Below are positions 47,873-57,191 of a stretch of 64,000 nt of DNA, piece after piece. Under the pieces are notes generated by a model that was given only the letters and a program-made list of their open reading frames with translations, did no database searches and was not told the origin of the DNA. Numbering within the stretch: the first letter of the stretch is position 1; each line of letters opens with the position of its first letter. The stretch is from assembly GCF_008727715.1 (NCBI RefSeq), contig NZ_CP044218.1:5625501-5689500 (forward strand). Reading direction: 5' to 3'. The position numbers and the translations under genes were made by a program. The stretch is from Mesorhizobium terrae (lineage in GTDB: Bacteria; Pseudomonadota; Alphaproteobacteria; Rhizobiales; Rhizobiaceae).

Positions 47873-48963
47873 CCCGTCTGCCCTCTATGGCGCAGATAAT
47901 GATCCGCAATCGCACAGGCCACCATCGCTTCGCCGATCGGCACGGCGCGGATGCCGACGCAAGGGTCGTGGCGGCCCTTGGTGACGACATCGACGTCCCT
48001 GCCGTCCTTGTCGATGGATTTGCGCGGACTGAGGATCGACGAGGTCGGCTTGACCGCAAAGCGCGCCACCACCGGCTGGCCGGTGGAAATGCCGCCGAGG
48101 ATACCGCCGGCATTGTTGGACAGGAATACCGGATTGCCGTCATTGCCCATGCGCATCTCGTCGGCATTCTGTTCGCCGGTGATCTTCGCCGCCTCGAAGC
48201 CATTGCCGATCTCGACGCCCTTCACGGCGTTGATCGACATCAGGTTGGAGGCGATGTCCTGGTCGAGCTTGGCGTAGATCGGCGCGCCGAGGCCCGCCGG
48301 CACGCCGTCGGCAACGATCTCGATCAGCGCGCCGACCGAGGAGCCCGACTTGCGGATACCGTCGAGATAGGCGGTGAAGACGGGCACGGAGTGCGGGTCC
48401 GGCGTGAAAAACGGGTTCTCGGCGTCGCCGACGAAATTCCAGTTCCAGTTGGCGCGGTCGATCTCCTTCTCGCCCATGGCGACCAGCGCGCCGCGCACGA
48501 CGAGGCCGGGAACCACCTTGCGGGCCAGCGCACCGGCAGCGACACGCGCCGCCGTCTCGCGCGCCGAGGAACGGCCGCCGCCGCGATGGTCGCGGATGCC
48601 GTATTTGACCTCATAGGCATAGTCGGCGTGGCCCGGCCGGTACTGGCGGGCGATCTCGCCATAATCCTTGGAGCGCTGGTCGACATTCTCGATCAGCATC
48701 GACACCGGCGTACCGGTGGTGATCATGGTGACGCCGTCCTCATCCAGGACGAAACCCGACAGTACCTTGACCTCGTCCGGCTCGCGGCGCTGGGTGACGA
48801 AACGCGACTGGCCCGGACGGCGGCGATCGAGCTCGGCCTGGATGTCGTCGCGGGTGAAGCGGATGCCGGGCGGACAGCCGTCGACAACGCAGCCAAGGGC
48901 GGCGCCGTGGCTTTCGCCCCAGGTGGTCACCCGGAAAAGATGGCCGAAGGTGTTGTGCGACAT
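47863..48963 (-). CDS. aroC: Chorismate synthase
   Basis: AroC forms chorismate from EPSP, the last common step of aromatic biosynthesis, using reduced FMN. The 366-residue protein begins [20 protein letters not shown], one of the AroC signatures. It has the [18 protein letters not shown] segment and the C-terminal [21 protein letters not shown]. The ATG at 48963 gives the standard N-terminus; an in-frame upstream start would add nine residues. It lies upstream of ribB on the same strand. Confidence 0.97.
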   Translation of the reverse strand: MSHNTFGHLFRVTTWGESHGAALGCVVDGCPPGIRFTRDDIQAELDRRRPGQSRFVTQRREPDEVKVLSGFVLDEDGVTMITTGTPVSMLIENVDQRSKDYGEIARQYRPGHADYAYEVKYGIRDHRGGGRSSARETAARVAAGALARKVVPGLVVRGALVAMGEKEIDRANWNWNFVGDAENPFFTPDPHSVPVFTAYLDGIRKSGSSVGALIEIVADGVPAGLGAPIYAKLDQDIASNLMSINAVKGVEIGNGFEAAKITGEQNADEMRMGNDGNPVFLSNNAGGILGGISTGQPVVARFAVKPTSSILSPRKSIDKDGRDVDVVTKGRHDPCVGIRAVPIGEAMVACAIADHYLRHRGQTGRI

Positions 48964-49100
48964 CGGTAGCAGCCCTCGCGCGGGCCTCACCCGGCATGGC
49001 CTGCCTTCTATTAGCGTTTTTTGCGGCGGTCAAACGAAGCAAGCCCTGCCGGCAACGGCAGCGGGACGAAGGTCGGCGGCGGGCTGGACAGATAAACATC

Positions 49101-49123
49101 ACATGTTATATAATCTGTTATGT
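49101..49123 (+). promoter_or_regulatory. AT-rich promoter/operator candidate upstream of marR
   Basis: The sequence ACATGTTATATAATCTGTTATGT is a sharp AT-rich island in GC-rich DNA 22 bp before the marR ATG. The core TTATATAA is self-complementary and the ends ACAT/ATGT are dyad-related. This suits a -10 region overlapping a MarR autoregulatory operator, but the dyad is imperfect. Confidence 0.4.
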
Positions 49124-49144
49124 AAATGCCTTTGGAGATAGACT

Positions 49145-49654
49145 ATGGTTGAGGATGTCGTTCGCGACCTGGGCTATCTCACCCTCGGCAGCCGCTTCAG
49201 GCGCATCGGCGAGCAGTTGCAATCGGAGGTGCAGCGGATTCTGGACCGGGCGGGCGCCGCCATCCCGTCCAGCCAGTTCCCGGCGCTAGCGGCCATCGAC
49301 CGGCTCGGCCCACTGACAATCGGCGATCTGGCCGAAGCGCTCGGCATGACCCAGCCCGGCGCCACCCGCATCGCCACCCAACTCGCGGAGGCCGGCCTGA
49401 TCGACATCCGGCAAGGCAAGGATGACCAGCGGCGCAAGATCGCCAGCCTGTCGGAAGCCGGCCAAAACCTCGTCGAGACCTCCAAGCGCGATCTGTGGCC
49501 GCATATCGAACGCGCCGTCGCCGAGGTCTGCGCGCCGCTGACCGGTCCCCTGCTTCAACAACTCGCCGCAATCGAACGCGACCTCGAGGCGATCCCTCTG
49601 CACCGCCGCGTCGCCAACCGTCTTGGACAGGACCATGAACAGACATCCGCTTGA
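49145..49654 (+). CDS. MarR-family transcriptional regulator
   Basis: This 169-residue winged-helix MarR protein has the DNA-binding segment LTIGDLAEALGMTQPGATRIATQL and the wing DIRQGKDDQRRKIASLSEAG, where the DxRxxK pattern is typical. An N-terminal helical dimerisation region precedes it. The ATG at 49145 is close to GGAGATAG. The downstream GNAT gene overlaps its end by 20 nt, so it probably regulates itself and the GNAT. Effector unknown. Confidence 0.87.
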   Translation: MVEDVVRDLGYLTLGSRFRRIGEQLQSEVQRILDRAGAAIPSSQFPALAAIDRLGPLTIGDLAEALGMTQPGATRIATQLAEAGLIDIRQGKDDQRRKIASLSEAGQNLVETSKRDLWPHIERAVAEVCAPLTGPLLQQLAAIERDLEAIPLHRRVANRLGQDHEQTSA

Positions 49655-50315
49655 CCGCCCCATCTGGAGCGCGCTGACCGGCCGCCATGCGGCACTCGCT
49701 GACGGCGACGCATTGGCGCGCCGCTACGATCCCGCCGTCAGCGCCTTCGCTGCGGCACGTGACGACAGCCCGCCCGCCCTGCTAGCGCTGGCGACGCTGG
49801 CAAAACCGGGTTCCGGCCTGCTCCTGCTGCAGGCCGACGCAGTGGTGGTGCCGTCCGGCCTTGTAGCCGTCTCAACGGCGGAAGCCGTCCAGATGATAGC
49901 CGAGCAGCCGGCGACGATCGAGCATGACGATCGCATCGAGCAGCTTGGCGCAAGCGACATCCCTGCAATGCAGGCACTGGCCGACCTCACTAAACCCGGG
50001 CCGTTCACGCCGCGCGCGCTCGACCTCGGCTCCTTCTGGGGCGTCAAGATCGACGGCCGGCTTGCCGCGATGGCGGGTGAGCGCTTGAAACCCGACGGTT
50101 TCACCGAGATCAGCGGCGTCTGCTCGCATCCCGAGGCGCGCGGCCAGGGCCTGGCCAGGCTTCTGTCGATGTATGTGGCCGGCCGCATCCTGGAGCGTAG
50201 CGAGGTGCCGTTCCTGCATGCCTATGCGACCAACCAGGCCGCGATCCGGCTCTATGAAACGATCGGCTTCAGGCTGCGATCGGCCATGCATGTCGCGGTG
50301 CTCGAACGCGGCTGA
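49635..50315 (+). CDS. GNAT acetyltransferase, FR47-like
   Basis: This 226-residue protein has a less conserved N-terminal half and a C-terminal GNAT domain (about 130-220). The acetyl-CoA-binding motif is HPEARGQGLARLLSMYV, followed by LHAYATNQAAIRLYETIGFRLR, matching the FR47-like subfamily. The ATG at 49635 lies inside the end of marR (20-nt overlap) with AGGA before it, indicating translational coupling. Substrate unknown; pairing with MarR suggests a small-molecule stress or resistance role. Confidence 0.82.
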   Translation: MNRHPLDRPIWSALTGRHAALADGDALARRYDPAVSAFAAARDDSPPALLALATLAKPGSGLLLLQADAVVVPSGLVAVSTAEAVQMIAEQPATIEHDDRIEQLGASDIPAMQALADLTKPGPFTPRALDLGSFWGVKIDGRLAAMAGERLKPDGFTEISGVCSHPEARGQGLARLLSMYVAGRILERSEVPFLHAYATNQAAIRLYETIGFRLRSAMHVAVLERG

Positions 50316-50473
50316 AACGCGCCCTTTTTCAACGCACCTGAAAACAAGCCGGGCAAAGTTGTCCACCGGCGGTGACTTAGGTTTGACACATTCGGTTGGT
50401 TTCTGCTTGTCTCCGTCGCCGCACGCGGCCGCCGCTGGGAATGGCGTACAACAACAAACATTGAGGACAAACA

Positions 50474-50722
50474 ATGCGTACCCTGCTCGGCGCAGTTGCC
50501 GCCACCTTGCTCATCGTGACCGCGGCATTCGCCGGCCAGACCGAAGGCAAAATCAAGAAGGTCGACAGGGACGCGCTGACCATGACGCTGGACGACGGCA
50601 AGATCTACAAGCTGAATTCCGAAATGGACCTCGAGGCGCTGAAACCCGGCGTCGACGTCGTCATCGCCTTTGACGTCGCCAATGGCGAGAACGTCATCAC
50701 CGACATGGAAATCCCGCAGTAG
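50474..50722 (+). CDS. DUF1344 small periplasmic protein
   Basis: This 82-residue protein has a signal peptide (MRTLLGAVAATLLIVTAAFA, cleavage after AFA) and a mature domain GQTEGKIKKVDRDALTMTLDDGKIYKLNSEMDLEALKPG, with an OB-like beta pattern. The length and arrangement match the DUF1344 family, common in Rhizobiales and of unknown function. The ATG at 50474 follows GAGGA. It stands alone between the GNAT and the convergent GGDEF gene. Confidence 0.8.
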   Translation: MRTLLGAVAATLLIVTAAFAGQTEGKIKKVDRDALTMTLDDGKIYKLNSEMDLEALKPGVDVVIAFDVANGENVITDMEIPQ

Positions 50723-50808
50723 GGCAAGCCGGCGACAGCTCGCTGCAGGGCGCTAGCACGCTGTGAGTGACGATCTCGGTTGCGATGCTGGTCGTGCGGT
50801 ATCCGTTT

Positions 50809-52602
50809 TCACAGCAGCGCCGAGCTTTTGATCTGGCTTGCCACCACCGTCCTGTTGCGACCCGCGGCCTTTGCCTGGAGCAAGGCTGCATCGGCACGTG
50901 TAACGAGCGTTTCGATCGAGCCATTCAGCGGGGCTGTTGCAACGCCGATGGACGTTGACACCGCGCCCAGAACCCGGCCGGAATGGGAGAGCGTGGCGCC
51001 ACCGATTTTCTGCCGCAGCGCGTCCGCGAGCTCCGAAGCTTCCTGTTCGTCAAGCCCGGGCAGGAGCACGGTGAATTCCTCACCGCCGAAACGGTAGGCA
51101 CTGCCGGCTGTACCCACCGTCTCTCGCAATGTCTGCCCGACATACTGCATGACCAGATCTCCCGCGTCGTGGCCGAACTCGTCATTGAAGCGCTTGAAAT
51201 GATCGATATCGACCATCAGGCAAGCGAGCTGCTCGCCGCTGCGATCCTGCCGGTGCAGCTGCAAGGTTTCATCCAGGAAGCGACGATTGAATAGGCCGGT
51301 GAGAGGATCGCGCACGGCCAGCTCGATCAGTTTTTCCCGCAATTGCAGGTTTGCGATCGCTAGGCCGACATTTTCCGCGATCAGCTCGAGATAGAGCCTG
51401 GCACCGGCGAACCCGAGCGCTTTCTCTCCACACTCTTCCTGGTAGAGAAGGCCGATCATGTCTCCCTGGGCTGTCAACGGCATGCAGAGCGCGGTCGCGC
51501 CCGACGCATCGAGGTGTCGGCATGGAACGTCAGCGCCATTCGCCCCGCTTTCGTGAGAACGGCCACGACGAAGCCCCCAACAGGCAGAGGCGGGAAACGC
51601 CGCCAACGAACGTTGCGGTTCGAGCCATGCGCCGGCGCGTATCAGTGCCGTCTTGCTATCGTTGAGGATATAGAGGCCGCCGGCGAAGTCGGGGAATATC
51701 TCGGGAATGAAACGAACCACGACCTCGGCAAGCTCTCCCTGGTTCTGGCATGCCTGCACCCGATGCATCATCTGCAGGATCATGTCTTTGGTGCGCTGGT
51801 CGGCCCTACGCTCGGCATCCAGCCGCTCCCGCTCGATGAGATTCGTGCGGAATATCCCTATCGCATCGTTCATCTCGCCGATCTCGTCGGCGCGCCGCTC
51901 GACCGGCATCTCGACCGTGTAGTCCTGTTTGGCGAGCCGGCTGACGATCCCGGTCATCTGCATGAGCGGCTTCACCACCCTTCGCCTCAGAACGAAATAA
52001 AGCACGGCCAAAAACAGCGCGCCGGTAGCCGCCAGCATGACCTTTGCGACAAGGCTCCACCAGTTGCTGCGGTCCCGCGCGGCTTCGAGCTGCGCTCCAG
52101 TGCGCGCGCCCGTCAGGTCGCGAAAATGCGCGACCGTCTGGAGAAGCGCCTTCTGGACCCGCTCGTATTCGGCCCCAAACAGGCCTTCCTGGGCGGCGAT
52201 CTTGTCTCCGCGCTGGAAGGCCTCGACCGCGGTCTGTTCGATCTTGTCCAGCGCATCCGCGTCCCGGACGACCGCTTTCAGCGCTTCCGCCTCGCCCGGC
52301 GCCAGCCCCTTGCCGGCCAGCCTGGTTGCTGTGGCCTCGACGTTCCGCTCCGAGTTCTCCTGCGCCTGAAACTCCTTGAGGTAGCGCTCATCGCCGCGCA
52401 TCACGTAGAGCCGCGCCTCGTCACTTCCAAACTCGGCTCCAAGCGCCAGTTCCTCGGCCAGCGTGTCGAGCGTCAGATGCTCCTCGACCGCGGCGCGTTC
52501 CTGGAGGGCGCTGCGCGAAGACATCATGAAGGCGCCACCGGACAGCGCGGTCAGGATGACCGTGATGCCGTAGGCCCAGTTGGTGATGGAGGTTATTCTC
52601 AT
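50809..52602 (-). CDS. Membrane diguanylate cyclase (HAMP-GAF-GGDEF), I-site lacking
   Basis: This 597-residue inner-membrane protein has an N-terminal membrane helix, a periplasmic helical region (about 35-185, CHASE3-like) and a second helix. A HAMP (about 205-260), a GAF domain (about 280-420) and a GGDEF domain (about 435-590) follow. The catalytic signature is intact as GGEEF (506-510), with DPLTGLFNRR and VDIDHFKRFND upstream. The product-inhibition site, an RxxD five residues before the signature, reads GTAG. It should make c-di-GMP without the classical feedback. It is monocistronic. The EAL gene at 15616 is a potential opposing enzyme. Confidence 0.9.
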   Translation of the reverse strand: MRITSITNWAYGITVILTALSGGAFMMSSRSALQERAAVEEHLTLDTLAEELALGAEFGSDEARLYVMRGDERYLKEFQAQENSERNVEATATRLAGKGLAPGEAEALKAVVRDADALDKIEQTAVEAFQRGDKIAAQEGLFGAEYERVQKALLQTVAHFRDLTGARTGAQLEAARDRSNWWSLVAKVMLAATGALFLAVLYFVLRRRVVKPLMQMTGIVSRLAKQDYTVEMPVERRADEIGEMNDAIGIFRTNLIERERLDAERRADQRTKDMILQMMHRVQACQNQGELAEVVVRFIPEIFPDFAGGLYILNDSKTALIRAGAWLEPQRSLAAFPASACWGLRRGRSHESGANGADVPCRHLDASGATALCMPLTAQGDMIGLLYQEECGEKALGFAGARLYLELIAENVGLAIANLQLREKLIELAVRDPLTGLFNRRFLDETLQLHRQDRSGEQLACLMVDIDHFKRFNDEFGHDAGDLVMQYVGQTLRETVGTAGSAYRFGGEEFTVLLPGLDEQEASELADALRQKIGGATLSHSGRVLGAVSTSIGVATAPLNGSIETLVTRADAALLQAKAAGRNRTVVASQIKSSALL

Positions 52603-52711
52603 CCTCTTATACTGCCAGCCGCTGTTTGAAGGAGGATTAAGGAGAAACGGGCATCTCCACCGCGATGCAATCGAACTACATGCGGCGTCGGAAGCCCTCT
52701 CGTTTTATGGC

Positions 52712-53302
52712 CTAGAGCCACTCCAGGCGGCGGCCCGATATTTTCAGGACACGGTCCTGCGGGATTTCGAGCGCAGCCGCCTCATCCTTCGAACAGCCAG
52801 CGATCATCCGGAACAGGCAACGTATGACACCGCCATGGGTGACGCAGACCGTGTCGCGCTGCATGGCCTGGAAGGCCGGCTGGATTCTCGACAGAAGCGT
52901 CTGGTAGCTCTCGGCGCCGGCGCCCGGCGGCGTGAAGTCCCATTTATCCAGCGCCCGCGCCTGGCTAGCACCCGGGAACCGCCGTTCCAGCTCGGGATAG
53001 GTAAAACCCTGCCAGTCGCCGAAATTGAGCTCGACCAGTCGCGGGTCGGTACGATAGCCGGCGGGATCGAGCCCCATGGCGGCTCGCATCAGCTGCATCG
53101 TCTCGCAGGTGCGGCGCATCGGGCTCGACACATAGTCGAACGCGCCCTTGGCGTCGCCGATCAATGCGGCAAGCTTGACGCCGTTCGCGCTCGCCTGCCG
53201 ACGCCCGGTGGCGTTCAAGTCGGTGTCAGCCTGCCCCTGCAGACGCTGCTCGGCATTCCAATCCGTCTGGCCGTGGCGCACGACATAGATAAGCGCAGGC
53301 AT
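52712..53302 (-). CDS. Histidine phosphatase family protein
   Basis: This phosphoglycerate-mutase-like histidine phosphatase of 196 residues has the RHG signature VVRHGQTDWNAEQRLQGQAD near the N-terminus. A later VCVTHGGVIRCLFRM carries the second catalytic His. The ATG at 53302 places the motif where it belongs; an upstream in-frame TTG at 53347 is less plausible. It follows fabI by 84 nt and may share its transcript. Substrate is unknown; the family includes cofactor-dependent mutases and broad phosphatases. Confidence 0.88.
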   Translation of the reverse strand: MPALIYVVRHGQTDWNAEQRLQGQADTDLNATGRRQASANGVKLAALIGDAKGAFDYVSSPMRRTCETMQLMRAAMGLDPAGYRTDPRLVELNFGDWQGFTYPELERRFPGASQARALDKWDFTPPGAGAESYQTLLSRIQPAFQAMQRDTVCVTHGGVIRCLFRMIAGCSKDEAAALEIPQDRVLKISGRRLEWL

Positions 53303-53386
53303 GGTGCGCGAAAACTCCGGACGGGCGTTGGAAAACCGAGGCGACAAGACCGGGCGCGGCCGTTGACGGCCGCCCCGTAGCCGGCC

Positions 53387-54205
53387 TCAGTCCTTGAGAA
53401 CGGAAATATCGGGCGCGTCGACCGCCTTCATGCCGACGACATGATAGCCCGAATCGACGTGATGGACCTCGCCGGTAACGCCACGCGAAAGGTCCGACAG
53501 GAAATACAGGCCCGAATCGCCGACTTCCTCGGGCGATACCGTGCGCTTCAGCGGCGCATTGTATTCGTTCCACTTGAGGATGTAGCGGAAGTCGCCGATG
53601 CCGGAAGCGGCAAGCGTCTTGATCGGGCCGGCGGAAATGGCGTTGACGCGGATGCCCTTCGAGCCGAGGTCGACCGCCAGGTACCGCACCGAGGCTTCCA
53701 GCGCCGCTTTGGCCACGCCCATGACGTTGTAATGCGGCATCACCTTCTCGGCGCCGTAATAGGTCAGCGTCAGCAGCGAGCCGCCATTGGTCATCAGCGG
53801 CTCGGCGCGCTTGGCGATGGTAGTGAAGGAGAACACCGAAATGTCCATGGTGCGCAGGAAATTGTCGCGCGAAGTCTCGACATAGCGGCCGGTCAGCTCC
53901 TCCTTGTCGGAGAAGGCGATGGCGTGCACCAGGAAGTCGAGCCCGCCCCACAGCTTGGAGACATTGTCGAACACCGTGTCCAGGCTCTCCGGATCGGTGA
54001 CATCGCAATGGCCGACGACATGGGCGCCGAGTTCCGCCGCCAGCGGCTCGACGCGCTTCTTGAAGGCTTCACCCTGATACGTCAAAGCCACCTGGGCGCC
54101 GTGGTCGACGCAGGCCTTGGCGATGCCATAGGCAATCGAACGGTTGTTGGCCACACCGAGGATAAGGCCGCGCTTGCCGGCCATCAGGCCCTGTCCACCC
54201 ACCAT
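53387..54205 (-). CDS. fabI: Enoyl-[acyl-carrier-protein] reductase (NADH)
   Basis: FabI carries out the last reduction in fatty acid elongation. The 272-residue SDR protein has the divergent nucleotide motif GLILGVANNRSIAYGIA and the catalytic Tyr159-x6-Lys166. The C-terminal GDSGLYFLSDLSRGVTGEVHHVDSG is typical. The ATG at 54205 is preceded by GGAGAG; another ATG lies seven codons later. Rhizobia often carry two FabI proteins, so this need not be the only one. Confidence 0.95.
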   Translation of the reverse strand: MVGGQGLMAGKRGLILGVANNRSIAYGIAKACVDHGAQVALTYQGEAFKKRVEPLAAELGAHVVGHCDVTDPESLDTVFDNVSKLWGGLDFLVHAIAFSDKEELTGRYVETSRDNFLRTMDISVFSFTTIAKRAEPLMTNGGSLLTLTYYGAEKVMPHYNVMGVAKAALEASVRYLAVDLGSKGIRVNAISAGPIKTLAASGIGDFRYILKWNEYNAPLKRTVSPEEVGDSGLYFLSDLSRGVTGEVHHVDSGYHVVGMKAVDAPDISVLKD

Positions 54206-54381
54206 ATGAGCGCTCTCCGCATACTGTTCTGCTTTGATGTGCCCTATCGCACAGGCGCTTTGCACCTTCAAGCGATGATGGCATGCGGCCAAGGCATTGG
54301 TTTTCGGCCGCTCGCGGCGCGAACCAAGCCGACTGCAGGCCTGCAGGCCCGTTTAGCCGGCGTGCAGGGGACAGGCCGGGA

Positions 54382-54843
54382 TCAGAAAAGCCGGCGGTAA
54401 ACCACGAAGCCGGAGCGCTCGGCGACCTGATCGTAGAGCCGCATCGCGGTGTGGTTGGTCTCGTGCGTATGCCAGTAGACACGCAACGACTCGGCCTGGC
54501 GGGCGCGGTCGTAGACGCCCTCGATCAGCGCCTTGCCGACGCCCTTGCCGCGCACATCCTGCGCGGTGAACAGATCCTGCAGATAGCAGTTCGGCGCGAT
54601 CGCATTGGTCGAGCGATGGAAGATATAATGCACCAGCCCGACCAGACGGCCTTCGTTTTCGGCGACCAGCGCGTGCACGGGCTCATAGGCATCGAAGAAA
54701 CGCGACCAGGTCGTCTGTGTCACCGCATCGGGCAGCGCCGTCGGTCCAGACCGTCCGTAAAAAGCGTTATAACCGGTCCAGAGCGGCAGCCAGCCCTCGA
54801 AATCCTGGCGGGCGACGGGACGGACGATGATCTGAGAGGACAT
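54382..54843 (-). CDS. GNAT N-acetyltransferase
   Basis: This GNAT of 153 residues has a typical acetyl-CoA site YLQDLFTAQDVRGKGVGKALIEGVYDRA followed by YWHTHETNHTAMRLYDQVAERSGFVVY. The N-terminal ATLPDAVTQTTWSRFF-type region fits the subgroup of small-molecule acetyltransferases near diamine acetyltransferases. Substrate is not predictable. It stands between the DnaJ gene and fabI with gaps of about 118 and 176 bp. Confidence 0.85.
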   Translation of the reverse strand: MSSQIIVRPVARQDFEGWLPLWTGYNAFYGRSGPTALPDAVTQTTWSRFFDAYEPVHALVAENEGRLVGLVHYIFHRSTNAIAPNCYLQDLFTAQDVRGKGVGKALIEGVYDRARQAESLRVYWHTHETNHTAMRLYDQVAERSGFVVYRRLF

Positions 54844-54961
54844 TTTTGAAGGCCGCTGTTTTGATGGACTGCGGCATTCCTAGCTTCACCGCGCCGATGA
54901 CGACAATGGATCGACTGATCCAATATCTTGGGCCAGATTTCGCCAAAACGGCAAGGACGCT

Positions 54962-55900
54962 TCAGTTCTGCTTTTTGACCAACGCTTCCAGTTCCGGATC
55001 GCCGCTCTCCGGCAGCATGATGCGGACATGGGCATAGAGGTCGCCATGGCCGCCGGCCTTTTCCGGCAGCCCGCGCCCCTTGATGCGCAGCACCTTGTCG
55101 GAACTCGACCAGGCCGGCACGTTGAGCGCGATGCGCCCGGTCGGTGTCTCCACCGCCAGCTTGGCGCCAAGCACGGCGTCGCGCAGCGCCACCGGCAGAT
55201 CGGCGTGCAGGTCGCGGCCCTCGACGCGGTAACGTGCATGACGGCGGAACCTGATCTTGACCAGCGCGTCGCCGGGTTCGCCATAACCCTGCTCGCCCTG
55301 CCCCTTCAGCCGGATGGTCTGGCCGTCCTCGACGAAACTGGGCAGCTTCACCGCGACCTTGCGGCCGCCGGGGAACATGGCGGTGACCTTCTCCGCAGTG
55401 GCGGCTTCCTCGATGGTGACGTCGAGGACCACATTGATGTCGGCGCCGGCCGGCGCCTGCCGACGGCGCTCGCCGCCCTGACCACCGCCGGCGGCGCCGG
55501 GGCGCTGCTGGCTGAAGGCATCGCCGAAAATCTGGCTGAAAATGTCGCCGGCGCCTTCGCCGAACGGGGTGCCGCCGGACGAGCGGAACTCGAAATGGGG
55601 ACCGCCCGCTCCCTGCTGGCGGCGGAAGCCGGCGAACGGGTCGCCGCCGGCGCCCCCCTCGAAACCCTGGAAGCGCGGCTTGCCGTCGGCGTCGATCTCG
55701 CCGCGATCGAAAGCGGCGCGCGCCTTCTCGTCGCCGAGAATCTCATAGGCCTGGTTGGCCGCGGCGAAACGATCCTTGGCCTTGGGATCGTCGGGATTCT
55801 GGTCCGGGTGGTGCTTCTTGGCGAGTTTCCGAAACGCCGACTTGATGTCCTTGGACGAAGCGTTCCTGGCAACTCCCAGCACCTCATAGGGGTCGCGCAT
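54962..55900 (-). CDS. J-domain co-chaperone, CbpA/DnaJ-like without zinc finger
   Basis: This 312-residue DnaJ homologue has a J-domain (residues 2-70) with HPD at 31-33, a Gly/Phe-rich region (about 75-140), and a peptide-binding C-terminal DnaJ domain. No CxxCxGxG zinc-finger repeats are present, so it is a type II, CbpA-like J-protein. It stimulates DnaK. The ATG at 55900 is preceded by an in-frame TTG. It is divergent from nothing close; the lipoprotein gene lies upstream on the same strand. Confidence 0.93.
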   Translation of the reverse strand: MRDPYEVLGVARNASSKDIKSAFRKLAKKHHPDQNPDDPKAKDRFAAANQAYEILGDEKARAAFDRGEIDADGKPRFQGFEGGAGGDPFAGFRRQQGAGGPHFEFRSSGGTPFGEGAGDIFSQIFGDAFSQQRPGAAGGGQGGERRRQAPAGADINVVLDVTIEEAATAEKVTAMFPGGRKVAVKLPSFVEDGQTIRLKGQGEQGYGEPGDALVKIRFRRHARYRVEGRDLHADLPVALRDAVLGAKLAVETPTGRIALNVPAWSSSDKVLRIKGRGLPEKAGGHGDLYAHVRIMLPESGDPELEALVKKQN

Positions 55901-55995
55901 CAATCCTGCTCATGGAATAGGTAAATTTAGAGTTGCCCACTATATGCGCCCTGATAGGAAGAAATTCCAGTAGCCATGACATGGAAAGCGGAAAA

Positions 55996-56466
55996 TCAGA
56001 GCGCCTTGAAATCCTGCATCTGCCAGATGCCGGCGCCGGTCATGCAGACGCTGCCCTTGTACATGGCGACCCCGTCATAGCTTTCGCGCGACACGTCGAA
56101 GCGGCGGCAGCGGCCGCTCACGGCGTCGCCTGTTTCGGCCATCTGGGTGATGGCGCCGCGCGAGCCGGTGGTGGTATTCGCCCAAGGCACTGCCTGGCCG
56201 GCCAGCCCTTGCACGTCTGCAGAAGAGGCGGCGTTGCGTATCGTCTCCTGGTCGGAGGCCATGCCGGCATCGGCTGTATCGGGCGTCGCGGTCTTGGCGA
56301 TCGAGCCGGTCACGATTGAGCGGTCGACCTCGGCCTTTTCCAGGCTGAAGCCGCCGGCGCCGCAACCGGCGAGCAAAAGCAGCGCGCATGGCGTCGCCGC
56401 CCTGAGACAGGACGAAAGGAAAGTGCCCACTGGCCGGCTGTCAAAATGGTGCGCGATGCGCGACAA
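55996..56466 (-). CDS. RT0821/Lpp0805-like surface lipoprotein
   Basis: This 156-residue putative lipoprotein has a lipobox LLLLAGC near residue 35, followed by GAGGFS. The mature part includes [19 protein letters not shown], then [31 protein letters not shown], which matches the C-terminal pattern of the RT0821/Lpp0805 surface-antigen family in alphaproteobacteria. Function is unknown. The ATG at 56466 is upstream of pdxH on the opposite strand, with 37 bp between starts. The long N-terminal stretch before the lipobox suggests that an inner start might be used. Confidence 0.7.
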   Translation of the reverse strand: MSRIAHHFDSRPVGTFLSSCLRAATPCALLLLAGCGAGGFSLEKAEVDRSIVTGSIAKTATPDTADAGMASDQETIRNAASSADVQGLAGQAVPWANTTTGSRGAITQMAETGDAVSGRCRRFDVSRESYDGVAMYKGSVCMTGAGIWQMQDFKAL

Positions 56467-56503
56467 TCGGCAATTCCTCGGCCAGCTTCAAATCGGAAAA
56501 ACT

Positions 56504-57121
56504 ATGAACGAGACAGTGTTAACAACAGGTGACTTCACGGAGAGCGCGGAGCCTTTCCGGTTGTTCGCCACCTGGCTCGAAGACGCCTCGAAATCCGAGC
56601 CCAACGACCCCAATGGCGTGGCGCTGGCAACCGTCGATGCCGACGGCATGCCCGACGTGCGCATGGTTTTGCTCAAGGGTTTCGACGAACACGGCTTTGT
56701 CTTCTACACCAATTTCGAAAGCGCCAAGGGCCGCGAGATTCTGGGCAGCATGAAGGCGGCGATGTGTTTCCACTGGAAATCGCTGCGCCGCCAGGTGCGC
56801 ATACGAGGCCCGGTCGAGATCGTCACCGACGCCGAGGCCGACGCCTATTACGCGACGCGCCCGCGCGGCAGCCGCATCGGCGCCTGGGCCTCGAAGCAGT
56901 CGCGGCCTTTGGAAAGCCGTTTCGCGTTGGAAAAAGCGGTGGCCGAATACACTGCCCGCTACGCCATCGGCGACATTCCGCGACCCAAGCACTGGTCCGG
57001 CTTCCGCATCGTGCCGCAGAGCATCGAGTTCTGGCACGACCGGCCGTTCCGCTTGCATGACCGCATGGTCTTCAGCCGCAACGCCGAAGGAGGCTGGGAC
57101 AAGACGCGCCTCTATCCGTAA
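56504..57121 (+). CDS. pdxH: Pyridoxamine 5'-phosphate oxidase
   Basis: PdxH oxidises pyridoxine or pyridoxamine 5'-phosphate to pyridoxal phosphate using FMN. The 205-residue protein contains [44 protein letters not shown] and [17 protein letters not shown] in the standard order. It ends with the C-terminal [16 protein letters not shown]. The ATG at 56504 ([11 protein letters not shown]) follows GGAAAA. The extended frame to 56147 overlaps the lipoprotein gene and has no family match. Confidence 0.97.
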   Translation: MNETVLTTGDFTESAEPFRLFATWLEDASKSEPNDPNGVALATVDADGMPDVRMVLLKGFDEHGFVFYTNFESAKGREILGSMKAAMCFHWKSLRRQVRIRGPVEIVTDAEADAYYATRPRGSRIGAWASKQSRPLESRFALEKAVAEYTARYAIGDIPRPKHWSGFRIVPQSIEFWHDRPFRLHDRMVFSRNAEGGWDKTRLYP

Positions 57122-57191
57122 CCCGCCGCGCCTATTGCGGACGCAGCAGCCTGTCACCATATCCGCCCGGACTGGGGTGACAGGAGAAAAA

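Noticed and set aside
57057..57191. Longer N-terminus for the beta-lactamase-family gene
   Set aside because: It would overlap the end of pdxH and place 45 unrelated residues before a clear signal peptide; AGGAG before ATG 57192 decides the start.
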